Source of the DNA: Halovenus salina
GTDB lineage: Archaea; Halobacteriota; Halobacteria; Halobacteriales; Haloarculaceae
Length of the DNA stretch: 64,000 bases
Direction: 5' to 3'
NCBI RefSeq assembly: GCF_026410925.1
Contig: NZ_CP112972.1
Location: 2,170,001 to 2,234,000, forward strand
The notes beneath the pieces are model-generated. The model was not told the DNA's origin, ran no database searches, and saw nothing but the letters and a program-made list of their open reading frames with translations. Position numbers and translations under genes: made by a program. Positions 26,473 through 36,165 of this stretch are shown in pieces (position 1 is the stretch's first letter; each line of letters begins with the position of its first letter).

Positions 26473-26823
26473 TCAGTCGTCGGCTTTCGGATTGAGCCGT
26501 CTGTTCACCACTCCTTCGAGCCGATGGAGCAGTCGAACGATTTCATCGTCGTCGTTAAGCATGTATTCGACTGGGTCGGATTCATCTACTTCTTTTACGA
26601 CTCCAAGATTGACGAGAAGCGTGATGTGTGTGTGAACGGACTGGCGACTGACACCTGCTTTCTCCGCCAGGAGAGACTTGCTGAACTGCATGCCAGGCAT
26701 GTCCATGAGCGCATCAATCATGTACCCGACACTCTCGTTTTGCATGAGAACACGCAACCCTGATGGATATTCGTCGCGCACTGTCGCCATCTCCGTTTTG
26801 TCGGCTCGTGTCTTATTTGACAT
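26473..26823 (-). CDS. Winged-helix transcriptional regulator
   Basis: A 116-aa protein beginning MSNKTRADKTEMATVRDEYP. The central FSKSLLAEKAGVSRQSVHTH is a clear helix-turn-helix, followed by a wing (LGVVKEVDESDPVEYML) and an acidic and basic tail. The ATG at 26823 is chosen because upstream residues of the longer frame are unlike the family. These regulators usually precede the small gene now truncated at 26350-26471. They are common in mobile and plasmid regions of haloarchaea; the target is unknown. Confidence 0.75.
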   Translation of the reverse strand: MSNKTRADKTEMATVRDEYPSGLRVLMQNESVGYMIDALMDMPGMQFSKSLLAEKAGVSRQSVHTHITLLVNLGVVKEVDESDPVEYMLNDDDEIVRLLHRLEGVVNRRLNPKADD

Positions 26824-27131
26824 ATCGTGTGTTACGTCTGCGGTGGTGTTAAATTTGTTGGACACTTGCCCGTGGTGATGAGAGTCTCCACTTCTCGAAC
26901 CGCTTGGCTCCGGAACAGTTCGCGGCGATGCTCCATATACTGGCGGTGCAAATGTCACAACGTCAGGTTCGCCTCGGCTACCAACAGCATTTTTCCCAAC
27001 GTCACTACTCTCCGAGTGAAGGAAAAGTTCTTGCACATGGATCATCCGCGGTTTCCCGGTTCATATCCCTGGTTCTGACGGTTTGTCGTAGTTCCATCTA
27101 TGATTCACCGAAGCCATTCTGTTGCACCCTC

Positions 27132-28994
27132 TTAGGTATTCTGTGTAATTTCATTGTCTCCTGTTGAAAGAGCTGCAAAGTCAACATTCATAGACAACAA
27201 TGTCACTATAATTTCTATTGCCTTTGCGTGATCTTCGCCAGAGCGATGGTTATTGTAGCACTCAATAAGTTCGTCTTCATCAACGATGCCTAATTGCTGT
27301 ATGTCAGCTGTATTTGTTAGTAACTGGTTCACGGTTTCTGAATTTCTGAGAAGGTCACCAATGTCATAGGTCCAACCTGCATCGTTTTTGCTACCGTTGG
27401 TTAAAATGTACTCTCTATATGCCCAACTAGACAAATATCCAATATATTGGGTTAACCACGAAGCGGTTAGGCTCACATTTGTAGCCGGGTGGGGAATTGA
27501 CGCCAACTCTTGATCAACCTGACTTACAGCTTGATGAACGATATTATTGCGAAGTGAGTATTCGGGTGGAATGCACAAGTGGAGGTTAATTAATCTGTAG
27601 TCAATCAAGGGGTTAATATAGGGTGTCCGCTGGACCATACTATAGTAGGCAAAGTGATCAATCTGATTGGTTAATGGATAGTAGTTCATAGCTTTTACCA
27701 TGTTTTCGAAATTAGAATATTCAACTCCATGGAGCATAGTTGTTTCTTTGTAATTATGGATATTCGTTTTAAGAATCTGGTCAATCGTTTTATCTATATA
27801 TTGTTCAGCCCCGCTGGATTTGCTTTTTAGTATGTCCACAACTTCATCAATCTCAGTGGGACCTTTATAATACGGAATCGGTAAGTCGTAATAATGTGGC
27901 ATTTTAATTTTTTTTTCTGGATACACATATCCCTTAAAGAATGTATCCATAAACTGTGCAGTAATCATGACATCTACATCATCTTTATAAACCTGATCAA
28001 ACAGAGAGGCGTGACCTTGAGTAAATAAACCCATGAAGTCCATCATTTTTGGGTTTTCTTCCAGAGCTCTCTCATAATATCCCTCATCTGTTTCTAAAAT
28101 AGTCAGCTCAGTGTCTAGGTGCCTTGCAATCTTTTTGGCTGTTTGTGTTTCAGTACTTTCTTTCCAATACGTCATATGGTACAATTCTGGTTCATCTATC
28201 AGCGATGCGATAAGCCTTGAGTCGCTTCCTCCACTTAATAGTACACCCAGCTTATCATACGAACCTACGAGAGTATTCATATTATCAGTAAGAATGTCCA
28301 GGAATCTCTCACATAGCTCGTCTTTTGATTGCTCGGAATACGCATACTTTGGCATCCAATAATTCGAAATATTCACTCCGGATGTTGGATCGTATGTTAG
28401 GGAGGAAGCCGGTGGAACCTTGGAAATTTCATCTATGGGTGTTTTTTCGCCTAGCACCCGGCGGAGAATAAGATACTCCGCAAGGAAATCATCAGATAGA
28501 GTCACCTCCTCATCGTTGATGCTTATCAGTGGTTGTATGCTAGACGAAAAGTAAATTGCTCTGTCCGTACTCAGATAAAATATTGGTCTGGATGCTAACC
28601 TGTTAGTAAATAACTGGATTTTGTTTTGGGAGTTATCGTACAATACACCACAATAATCTCCATTGACATGCTGGATAAAATCGGAACCATATCTATCATA
28701 CGCCTGCTTGAAGCAGTCCAGTCCAGAACTGTCACCGGAAATTTGGGCTCTATTTACATAACTATCTGATTGGAAATAGCCGAAAGAGGTTCCCCAGACC
28801 CAAAGCTTTAAGTCATCCTCCAAATCAACTGGTTGTTCTTCAAAGAACGTTGGGTGTTGGGCAAGCCCAATTTTAAGCTGTTCATCGTGATACGTATCTA
28901 AGACCTCGTCACCTGTATAGCAGAGATCCTTCAATACCTGATCAAAACTTATCTCGCCATTTTTTTTGCCAAAAAAGCCAAGCATTCCGACCAT
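27132..28994 (-). CDS. Asparagine-synthase-like protein without the N-terminal nucleophile
   Basis: A 620-aa protein. Residues 1-200 fit the glutamine amidotransferase (Ntn) fold but start MVGMLGFFG instead of Met-Cys-Gly, so the Cys that hydrolyses glutamine is missing. Residues 240-500 carry the ATP-pyrophosphatase loop LLSGGSDSRL and the synthetase domain. Proteins like this amidate or ligate sugars and peptides in surface-polymer clusters (compare beta-lactam synthetase, which also lacks the Cys). The gene is AT-richer than the backbone, as are its island neighbours, suggesting transfer. It is the first gene of the glycan island. Confidence 0.75.
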   Translation of the reverse strand: MVGMLGFFGKKNGEISFDQVLKDLCYTGDEVLDTYHDEQLKIGLAQHPTFFEEQPVDLEDDLKLWVWGTSFGYFQSDSYVNRAQISGDSSGLDCFKQAYDRYGSDFIQHVNGDYCGVLYDNSQNKIQLFTNRLASRPIFYLSTDRAIYFSSSIQPLISINDEEVTLSDDFLAEYLILRRVLGEKTPIDEISKVPPASSLTYDPTSGVNISNYWMPKYAYSEQSKDELCERFLDILTDNMNTLVGSYDKLGVLLSGGSDSRLIASLIDEPELYHMTYWKESTETQTAKKIARHLDTELTILETDEGYYERALEENPKMMDFMGLFTQGHASLFDQVYKDDVDVMITAQFMDTFFKGYVYPEKKIKMPHYYDLPIPYYKGPTEIDEVVDILKSKSSGAEQYIDKTIDQILKTNIHNYKETTMLHGVEYSNFENMVKAMNYYPLTNQIDHFAYYSMVQRTPYINPLIDYRLINLHLCIPPEYSLRNNIVHQAVSQVDQELASIPHPATNVSLTASWLTQYIGYLSSWAYREYILTNGSKNDAGWTYDIGDLLRNSETVNQLLTNTADIQQLGIVDEDELIECYNNHRSGEDHAKAIEIIVTLLSMNVDFAALSTGDNEITQNT

Positions 28995-29438
28995 AAATGT
29001 TAGTGATTTTGTGAGTTGATAAATGTACCGGGAGAACAGTTACGTCGTATTAAGATAAGGATGAGGTGGTCGGTATTTCGAATATTCTATATTGAGCCGC
29101 CCTATGTTGATTGGAACAGAGGCCATCGCCTGTAATGTAGTTTGCTTCAGGAGCCGTGTTTAACGGCTATACGTAGCTGGATCGTGTCGTAAGAGCAACA
29201 AGTGTGGTGGGAGAATCAAAGTCCTACAACACGCGCAAGGCATATGCCGACTGTGGGTACGATTTCAAAACAGATCAGAACGTCGAAGTTCACTTCATCA
29301 GACTCCTCTGTAACGATCTTCCAAACGGATGCTTGCTGGATACTTCACCCTCTTGCTGATGATCTCGTAACGCTTAAGATGATTAAGTTCGCGACGGGCT
29401 TGTCTTCTTCACTTTTACCTGCAGTTTTGATCATCGCT
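28995..29438. other. Intergenic region without recognisable genes
   Basis: 444 bp of mixed composition between the asparagine-synthase-like gene and the first IS1595-type remnant. No frame gives a convincing protein, and I see no repeat or terminal motif in it. Confidence 0.4.
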
Positions 29439-29604
29439 CATGGGTAGAGGATTGTTGCTGAGATCATAGCGCAGTTTCGAGGATGATTTTGAGTGCTTTG
29501 TCGCCGGGTTTGCGGCGGACACGTTTGCGAAGTTGGAGCGCTCTGAGGTAGGGTGTGAGTTTGTCTTTGGAGGCTCCTCGATGGGGCGAGAGCTACGTGT
29601 CGCC
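29439..29604 (-). mobile_element. IS1595/ISH4-like remnant A (transposase C-terminus and element end)
   Basis: Nearly the same 165 bp recurs at 31495-31659, and a more diverged copy at about 52840-52972. Read leftward it encodes the C-terminus of an IS1595-type transposase (WLSPHRG...KDKLTPYLRA...RRKPGDEALKIILETVL pattern) with in-frame stops. It begins at the element end (catgggtag) and is cut off at gtgtcgc, inside the conserved hairpin of that gene. Confidence 0.6.
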
Positions 29605-29684
29605 CGCGCCACCCTTGCCTGCCGTGACTTCCAGCTCCTGCTCCAACTCACCAACAATCCGCTACAGAAAATCGTTGATCATTA
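29588..29684 (+). pseudogene. C-terminal fragment of another transposase
   Basis: The plus strand reads RVARATLACRDFQLLLQLTN then NPLQKIVDH and a stop at about 29682. It has the look of a transposase tail from a different IS that was joined to remnant A. The family cannot be told. Confidence 0.3.
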
Positions 29685-29757
29685 ACAACTTGCTTCACAA
29701 GGAACGTTAAAATTCAAAATGCTTTTGATGCTCCTATCATGATTTATTAAATATAAA

Positions 29758-31503
29758 GTGGCCCCAACACTAAGCTCTGTTAATCGTTTAATTCTGTCCG
29801 CAGGGTTCATAGCCCTCGGAGTAGGTACGTACTGTTCATATCTCAATCCCGCACCCACTTACGAGTTATCGATATATTCAGGTACACCAATAATATTTTG
29901 GATTAGCACAACAGTATCAATTATAATATCAGTATCGGTTGTATTCATAAGTAGTAATAGAGATACAATGAGCGTTGGTATGTTGCTTGGAGGGGCCGTC
30001 ATTTTCACAGTAGCTTTGCTTCCAGTTATCAGAGGCTATTATTATTTTGGCGCAGGTGATTCCTTAACATATCTAGGTCAGGGAATAGAACTTTTGGAAA
30101 ATAACATGAACCTTTCTGATATAATATATCCTGGATTACATTCTATATCTATTGTCCTTTCTATAATCACTGGAATGAGAATTGAATGGGGGTTCATGCT
30201 TACACCAGCGGTGTTTTCTATAGTTTTTATTGTATTTTCATATATGGTTATATGCTCGATAATATCGGATTCTAAAATTGTACCAATTGGCTTCTTTACT
30301 ACGCTACTTCTGTTACCGATAAATCAAGTATCACAAGCAGGTGTATTCTTTCTACCATACCCTTCATTGCTGGCCTTGTTATTCACTCCTGTTATATTTT
30401 ATATTCTATTTCTATATGGTGAAAATAATAATTTTAAATACAGTTTGCTTCTTATAATTAGTACAGTTTCAATTTTGATGTTCCACCCACAGCAAGCAGC
30501 AAATGTGTTAAGTATGTTACTTATGATCTCATTTTTTCAGTTACTTGCTAGTCAATCTGGTTTAACCAAACTGCCAGTAAATACTTCGTTGTATTCACAA
30601 ACAATCATATTTGGATCTTTGTTTTGGTTGTGGACGTCAACACAACCAGCATTTGAGAAGAGTATTTCAGGATTAGTCATATCACTATTGTTTGACACGG
30701 GTACAACAGGCGATGTAGGATCAGTCGGTCTGTCTCTTGAAAAAATAGGGGCTTCATTAGTAGAATTGTTTTTCAAATTATTCTTTGTGAGTCTTGTTTA
30801 TTGTATCCTCACTGGTTCTCTGATGATGTTTTATGCGATAAAATTTTTAAATTCAAGAAATAAAAAACCATTTTGGAGGGAAAATAAAATCCTACTATAT
30901 CTTACAATCGGGTTTGGACCGGTGTTTGTCTTGTTCCTAAGTTACATAGCTTTCTCAACACAATACTTCCGCCATCTTGGATTCATTATGACTATAGCAG
31001 GTATATTAGGCTCAGTTGCTCTTTATGATCTTGTGAATCCATTTTATTTCAATAAAATATCCCAATTTCTATTGACCATATTGTTTATATTTTTCCTTCT
31101 CTTATCGGTAATGACAATGCACATGTCTCCTTTTATTTATCAAGCTAGTCCACACGTTTCAGAGGGACATGTGGAGGGGTTTGAATCAACGTTTGAACTC
31201 ACCGAATCAGCCGATCTTTTAGTCACTGTCAGATCCTCTCCTAGTCGATATGGTGACGCCCTTCTTGGTCGTTCGTACCGCGTGAATGAGACCAATTCCC
31301 CCGATCATTTTGCCGACCAAAATCTAACTGCACACTATAGCCAGGATTTCTATGTTACCGTCACTAAAATAGATCGTATGCGTGATCCAATACTTTATAA
31401 TGGGTTCCGATTCTCCGAAGAGGATTTCAACTACCTTGATAGTGACCCCAAAGTTGACCATGCCTACACAAATGGCCAATTTGATTTATACGCACATGGG
31501 TAG
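29758..31503 (+). CDS. Polytopic membrane protein of the glycan island (possible polymerase or glycosyltransferase)
   Basis: A 581-aa protein that starts with GTG (VAPTLSSVNRL). It has about 11-12 hydrophobic helices between residues 8 and 460 and a soluble C-terminal tail of about 110 residues. A loop after the third helix contains YYYFGAGDSLTYLGQGIELL, an acidic-aromatic motif at a position where Wzy-like polymerases and membrane glycosyltransferases have catalytic acids. The last residues (AHG) and the stop are supplied by the end of IS1595 remnant B, so the natural C-terminus may be altered. Strongly AT-rich. It lies between two direct copies of the remnant. Confidence 0.65.
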   Translation: MAPTLSSVNRLILSAGFIALGVGTYCSYLNPAPTYELSIYSGTPIIFWISTTVSIIISVSVVFISSNRDTMSVGMLLGGAVIFTVALLPVIRGYYYFGAGDSLTYLGQGIELLENNMNLSDIIYPGLHSISIVLSIITGMRIEWGFMLTPAVFSIVFIVFSYMVICSIISDSKIVPIGFFTTLLLLPINQVSQAGVFFLPYPSLLALLFTPVIFYILFLYGENNNFKYSLLLIISTVSILMFHPQQAANVLSMLLMISFFQLLASQSGLTKLPVNTSLYSQTIIFGSLFWLWTSTQPAFEKSISGLVISLLFDTGTTGDVGSVGLSLEKIGASLVELFFKLFFVSLVYCILTGSLMMFYAIKFLNSRNKKPFWRENKILLYLTIGFGPVFVLFLSYIAFSTQYFRHLGFIMTIAGILGSVALYDLVNPFYFNKISQFLLTILFIFFLLLSVMTMHMSPFIYQASPHVSEGHVEGFESTFELTESADLLVTVRSSPSRYGDALLGRSYRVNETNSPDHFADQNLTAHYSQDFYVTVTKIDRMRDPILYNGFRFSEEDFNYLDSDPKVDHAYTNGQFDLYAHG

Positions 31504-31659
31504 AAGATTGTTGATGAGATTATAGCACAGTTTCGAGGATGATTTTGAGTGCTTCATCGCCGGGTTTGCGGCGGACACGCTTGCGAAGTTAGAGCGCTCT
31601 GAGGTAGGGTGTAAGTTTGTTTTTGGAGACGCCTCAATGGGGCGAGAGCCACGCGTCGC
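31495..31659 (-). mobile_element. IS1595/ISH4-like remnant B (transposase C-terminal side)
   Basis: A direct repeat of remnant A. Together with the N-terminal side at 34956-35640 it formed one IS1595-type gene read leftward, which the 3.3-kb IS at 31660-34951 now interrupts. Two in-frame stops show it was already decayed. Confidence 0.65.
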
Positions 31660-31978
31660 GCCAAGAGTTCGGAACGACGGGTTTTGTGCGTGAGACGGGT
31701 TGCTAACCGGAGTTGGTCACCAGCGTTGAGAGGATGTCACAGAAGACATCTGAGTTCGAGCCAGCCATCAGGCGGCTCGAACGCCAAGCTGCCGAATTGA
31801 TACACAAAGACACCGATCTGCTGACTGTTGTCTGCGGATTTGAGTTCAGTGAGACTCCCGTTTGTGACGAAACTGCTGACGAATGGGAGGCACAGTACGG
31901 CTATCAGCCGATGGTGCGGGCGTTCTATTGCAAGGAACTTGCGGGATTCACGACCACAGAACTGTATGAGTTCCTTGC

Positions 31979-32010
31979 CGACGCCGAGCGTGCGGGCACG
32001 CTCGGCGTCG
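31979..32010 (+). repeat. In-frame hairpin, 15-bp arms, 2-nt loop
   Basis: cgacgccgagcgtgc, gg, then its exact reverse complement, inside the codons for ADAERAGTLGVD of the split transposase. Confidence 0.9.
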
Positions 32011-32372
32011 ATCCTGACCAGTTTGCTCCTGACAAGACCGCTCCAGGACGAACCACCCTCGGCCGTGCATGGCGTGATCGCTTCTCTGGCCGCCTCAAAT
32101 CGTTCATTACGCAGTCCGTAGAGCGTGTCCTCGCGGTTGCCCACGACACGGGCAACCCGCTCGGAATGCGCGCACTCAAACCAACCGACAAGAGCGACTG
32201 TTCGAAGCGTTCCGAACGTCGCTATGTCACCGAGAAAGCCAAGGACGTGACGGATACACTCTGTCAGATCGTCTTTCCTGCGATTGATCTGGACCGCCCC
32301 GATGACGGAACGCAGTATGCCGATACTCAGTCGATCACATCGAGTTAGAGGAAGCGTCTGCTTGAGGAAGAT

Positions 32373-33518
32373 GTGCAACAACCACAAGCAGACAACAAGA
32401 TAGAGGAAGAGCACCTGCTTAATTTTGTCGTCAACAGTCTTGAGAAGGAACTTGCGGTAGATCTCGGAGAAGACGTTAAGGTTTCTACGGAGACATTGTA
32501 TGAGGTCCTCGCCGGCGCCAGCGCCGGCGGGACCTCGATCAATCACGTCTGCGAAACGACAGACGACTCGCCGCATGCCAATACCGTCCGAGGATATCTC
32601 ACCGATCAGTTCGACCTAGATACTGTCGAGGCAGTTGGAGACATGCTCTTACAACGAGATGCGCTTGAGACATTGCCGGATCGGCCGGTGGAGGTCGTCG
32701 TCGACCTCCACCTCGATCCCTACTACGGTGACGAAGACGAGACAGAGGCTCTGTACTTCTCACAGGCGAAACGAGGAACCACCGCGTTTCACGCCTATGC
32801 CACGCTCTACGCGCGGGTGCGCAACAAGCGCTACACACTGGCAGTTCGTCAGCTGGTTGACGGTGAGACGACTAGCGATGTCCTCGCAGAGTTTCTCGAA
32901 CTTCTCGACGGCCTTGACCTGGCCGTCAAGGCCGTCTACCTTGACCGCGGATTTTACAACAGCACCTGTCTCAGCTTGCTGTACGCGCACAACTACGCCT
33001 ACGTCATGCCGATTGTCAAGTGGGGCGAGGCGATCCAGGAGGAACTCAACAGAGGCTGGAGCCGCGAGATCGAACACGATCTCGCCGGCAAGGTAACGTT
33101 CCCTGTGTTCATCGACTGTGTCTACCAACAAGGACGGTACGACGAACACGGGGTGGCGCGCCACGGCTACGCCGCTGACGCGCCGTTCATCGACACGCCA
33201 CGAGATGCACGAGAGCACTACAGCAAACGTTTCGGCATCGAATCGAGCTATCGATTAGCCAAACAGAGTCTCGCGTTCACTAGTTCGCAGGACGCTGGTC
33301 TGCGACTGGTGATGTTTATCGTGAGCTTGCTGCTCCAGAACAGCTGGCGGTATCTCCACTGGCAATACGTGGCGGCGCCCCGCCGCGGGGGGCGCCGCCT
33401 CTGGAAATGGCCGTTCAGAGAGTTCTGTGAGATGGTACTCCGGGCAGCCTGGACAGCACTTGGCGTCCGCAGAGCTGTCCCAGCGAACCAACCGCTTGAC
33501 GACCGGTTCTTCCGGTAG
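32373..33518 (+). CDS. ISH3-family transposase
   Basis: 381 aa from a GTG overlapping an ATG. The DDE residues lie in VVDLHLDPYYGDED (D), KAVYLDRGFYN (D) and YSKRFGIESSYRLAK (E), as in ISH3/ISH27-type enzymes. The C-terminus ends RAVPANQPLDDRFFR. The coding sequence holds several exact hairpins: 32502-32536 (16-bp arms with one bulge), 32688-32711 (10), 32907-32936 (12) and a GC-rich one near 33374-33402. A further 10-bp-arm hairpin lies after the stop at 33563-33585. It looks intact. Confidence 0.9.
   Translation: MQQPQADNKIEEEHLLNFVVNSLEKELAVDLGEDVKVSTETLYEVLAGASAGGTSINHVCETTDDSPHANTVRGYLTDQFDLDTVEAVGDMLLQRDALETLPDRPVEVVVDLHLDPYYGDEDETEALYFSQAKRGTTAFHAYATLYARVRNKRYTLAVRQLVDGETTSDVLAEFLELLDGLDLAVKAVYLDRGFYNSTCLSLLYAHNYAYVMPIVKWGEAIQEELNRGWSREIEHDLAGKVTFPVFIDCVYQQGRYDEHGVARHGYAADAPFIDTPRDAREHYSKRFGIESSYRLAKQSLAFTSSQDAGLRLVMFIVSLLLQNSWRYLHWQYVAAPRRGGRRLWKWPFREFCEMVLRAAWTALGVRRAVPANQPLDDRFFR
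32502..32536 (+). repeat. In-frame hairpin, 16 paired bases with one bulged t
   Basis: gaggtcc-t-cgccggcgc pairs with gcgccggcg-ggacctc around a ca loop, inside the ISH3-family transposase. The identical copy is at 53148-53182. Confidence 0.9.
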
Positions 33519-34955
33519 CTGCCCCAAATGAGGACAGCGGTCGTGAGTGGCAACGCTGTCGCGTCGGCGGCGATCCGCCGCCGACAGCGACTGGTAAGCA
33601 TCAAACTCCGGCCGCCAAGAACAGAACTTACCGGTTCACTCCGTTCGAACTCTATCCAAGTATCGAAGACAACTATTCAGCGGCTACTGGACAGGGTAGT
33701 GAGCTCTTTGATGTGATCGACTGATACTGCGTTCCTCGATCTCCAGAGCTATCTCGGGTTAACCGGCACAGCTGCCAACCAAGGCAGTCAGATGTTCGAC
33801 GAAGAAACGACCCGTGAGTCTGGTGGGCCTGCTGGCGATACGCATCTGGAGTACATCAAGCAACTCGACGCGATGGAGATCGCGTCGATGGTCAACGGCG
33901 CGATTGGCAGCATGATGTGGGCTGCCGAACAGTACTATTCGATAGATCGCCACGCCGACGTGGCGATCGACATCACCTACGTTGCATACTACGGTGACCG
34001 CGATGAGTTCCAGATGAGTACCGGTGCTCCACCGAGCAAATCCTACTCGTGGTGTTACAAGATGGCGACGATCTCAGTCGTTGGTGAGGAAGTAAAATTT
34101 ACACTCGGGATGCGGCCGCTTCGCGGCTACATCCCTCGGAGAGTTCTTGTCGAGCAACTCCTCGACATGGCAGGTGACCACGTCTCACTTGGGACGGTGT
34201 ATGCCGATGCCGAATTCGACGGCATCGGCGTGATTGCTGCACTCGAAGAGAAGCGCCTCTCCTACCGGATCCGGAAGTCATCGGACGACCGCGTTGATCG
34301 GTTTGTCGCCGACATGGATCACGAAGTAGCAGTCAAACAATCTCACGAGATGGAGAAGGGGAGTGGGGGCCAATTTGTGACGGTTACCCCGACCCTGGTC
34401 GGGGTTCCCTCGACCCGGAAAGAAGATACGACGGTGGTGTTCGTGACGAACTTGCAGGTGTGCGATAGAACGAAGACAGCACGCGGGCGTACCCGCCACC
34501 TCATGGGCCGGTACGCCCGCAGGTGGGGCATTGAGAACAGCTACAAGTCGATCAAAGACTTCCTGGCATGGACTACATCACGAAACACGGCTGTGAGAGT
34601 GTTTTACTTCGGCTTTGCGGTGATTCTCTACGATATGTGGTTGGTTGTTGACTTACTGGTACAGATCAGTCTCGACATTGAACAGCGGTTGAAGCCGCGC
34701 GTGCCTGCACGAACGTTCCTGAATATCGTGCGTAAGGAGATGCCTGTGACGTAGACGTTCCGCCGGGCGGAACGCCCACTCGTGAGAGATATCTCTACGC
34801 AGTCTGGCTATTTTCGCCGAGATATCGGGCGATATCGACAGATCAGTTCGTTGTTTGGCTGAATAGACCGCAGATTGATAATATCTTTCTCGCCTGTTAC
34901 CGAAATCCACCGCTGCTCATCAATTGTTGATGCACATTCCGAACACCTGACTACA

Positions 34956-35640
34956 GCGACGCGTGGCTCTCGCACGTGTTGACATGCACGTCTTCGGCAG
35001 CCTATTCTCTCTCGCCGTGGACGACGTACTCCCGTTCGAAAGAGTCGTGGTCGTCAAGTGGTTCGTACGCTCGAAAGCCGTCAGTGTAGACCGTTACCGA
35101 CTCCTGCTGGCGGTTCGACAGCAGGAGTCGAATGGTCGATTCATCGGCGGCTTTCGCCGGGTGAACGTAGGTTTCTCCAGTGCTACGGTCAGTAACAACA
35201 AACACCGGTGGCTTGTCCTCCTGAAACGTTCCACGGCCGCACGTGGACAGGCCACGCAAGCGCGGCTCTTGGTCGCGCTCGCGGCCCTTCTCTCCTGCAG
35301 AGAGGTACAGTTCGTCGATCTTCACTGGGCCTTTGAGTTGTGGCCGAGGCGCGTCCAGCGACCACAAGAATCGCTGCACGCGCCGGTAGACCGTCTTATA
35401 GGTAACGGCAAGTCCTGCGCCCAGTTGTCGGATGCCCGTGTTCAGCGGGATGTAGGTGTAGACGGCAAAATACCATCTCCTAAGCGGTATCTCCGAGTGT
35501 CCGAAGACCGTGCCGGTCTTGTCGTTGAACGCACAGTCGCAATTCTTACAGCGATACCGTTGAAACACTCGATAGCTGCTGTGCCGAAACGCGCGCCATC
35601 GTTGCCCGCTAACAAATTGGTCCCGTCGCAAAGCGGTCTA
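34956..35640 (-). pseudogene. IS1595/ISH4-like transposase, N-terminal side
   Basis: Read leftward from about 35631: a zinc-ribbon remnant (YRCKNCDCAFNDKTGTVF), the DDE core start KIDELYLSAGEKG, PVFVVTDRSTGETYVHPAKA, VTVYTDGFRAYEPL and REYVVHGERE. A stop follows, and translation then continues as DVHVNTCESHASL up to 34956, where the 3.3-kb IS is inserted. The first zinc-ribbon cysteines are missing, so the front is truncated where ISH6 begins. A 12-bp-arm hairpin is at 35098-35130; its counterpart in the copy at 54490 has lost three bases of one arm. Confidence 0.8.
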
Positions 35641-35837
35641 GAGTTCAGTAGCAACTGACATCCTTGCGGAAAGGGTGGCCTCTGGTGTCCAACCCACGAG
35701 GCAACCCATGCACGCTGAACTCAACGTGCGGTTCGAACTGAGTATCGACGAGAACAAAACAATACCGCTGGCCGCTCTCGCCGAGTTCGTCTCCGAGCAG
35801 AATATCGAATCAGTGCTGCTCGAATCGATGGTCGAGA

Positions 35838-35862
35838 GCCTCGACGCCGCTCGCGTCGAGGC
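35838..35862 (+). repeat. In-frame ISH6 hairpin, 10-bp arms
   Basis: gcctcgacgc, loop cgctc, gcgtcgaggc. The homologous site in the diverged ISH6 (41303-41327) has two changed base pairs, both compensated. Confidence 0.9.
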
Positions 35863-36133
35863 GCTCTGTGGCGAAAAACACGCCCACGGCAACGGTGACC
35901 AGCGCTACCAACGAGCTGGCACTGATACCCGCACCGCTGTCACAACTGCCGGTGAACACGAATTTGATCTACACTACGTCGAAGATACCGCCGCTGACCA
36001 CGACGAACGCAGCTACTTTCGTCCTGTCGAAGGCGTTCTCGACTTCGACGGACAGAATCGCTACCAACAAGATATCGCCGCCAAGAGTGCTGATCTCGCT
36101 ACCTCACTCAGCTATCGTGATACCGCTGATCAC

Positions 36134-36165
36134 GGCGACGGCATCTTCGAGAGGATGCCGTCGCC
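36134..36165 (+). repeat. In-frame ISH6 hairpin, 12-bp arms, 8-nt loop
   Basis: ggcgacggcatc, loop ttcgagag, gatgccgtcgcc, within the codons for DHGDGIFERMPSPTT. Confidence 0.9.

Larger units (their letters stand above)
32327..33724 (+). mobile_element. ISH3-family element (ISH27-like), copy 1
   Basis: 1398 bp with terminal inverted repeats tcagtcgatcacatc (15 of 15). It is flanked by a 3-bp direct repeat (tac at 32324-32326 and 33725-33727). It appears base-for-base the same as 52973-54370. It interrupts the transposase at 31734-34754. The length equals what I recall for ISH27, but the 3-bp duplication is shorter than the 4-5 bp I associate with that family. Confidence 0.85.
31734..34754 (+). 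pseudogene. DDE transposase split by an ISH3-family insertion
   Basis: The left part (31734-32326, MSQKTSEFEPAIRRLERQAA) and right part (33728-34754) join in frame when the 1398-bp element and one copy of the tac duplication are removed: 593 + 1027 nt = 540 codons. Across the junction it reads QYADTAFLDLQSYLG. The right part holds the DDE core: DITYVAYYGD, TVYADAEFDG and RRWGIENSYKSIKDF (Y-E type). A 32-bp hairpin with 15-bp arms lies at 31979-32010 and a 27-bp one at 34203-34229, both in frame. The subfamily is uncertain; it resembles long IS4/ISH-type transposases. Confidence 0.85.
31660..34951 (+). mobile_element. IS with a 539-aa transposase, itself interrupted by an ISH3-family element
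   Basis: Imperfect inverted repeats mark the ends: gccaagagttcggaa on the left and the complement of gtcaggtgttcggaa on the right (12 of 15 match). The element sits exactly in the loop of an 18-bp-arm hairpin belonging to the IS1595-like gene: 31642-31659 is the reverse complement of 34956-34973. Without the nested 1398-bp element and its 3-bp duplication it would be about 1.9 kb. Confidence 0.7.
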
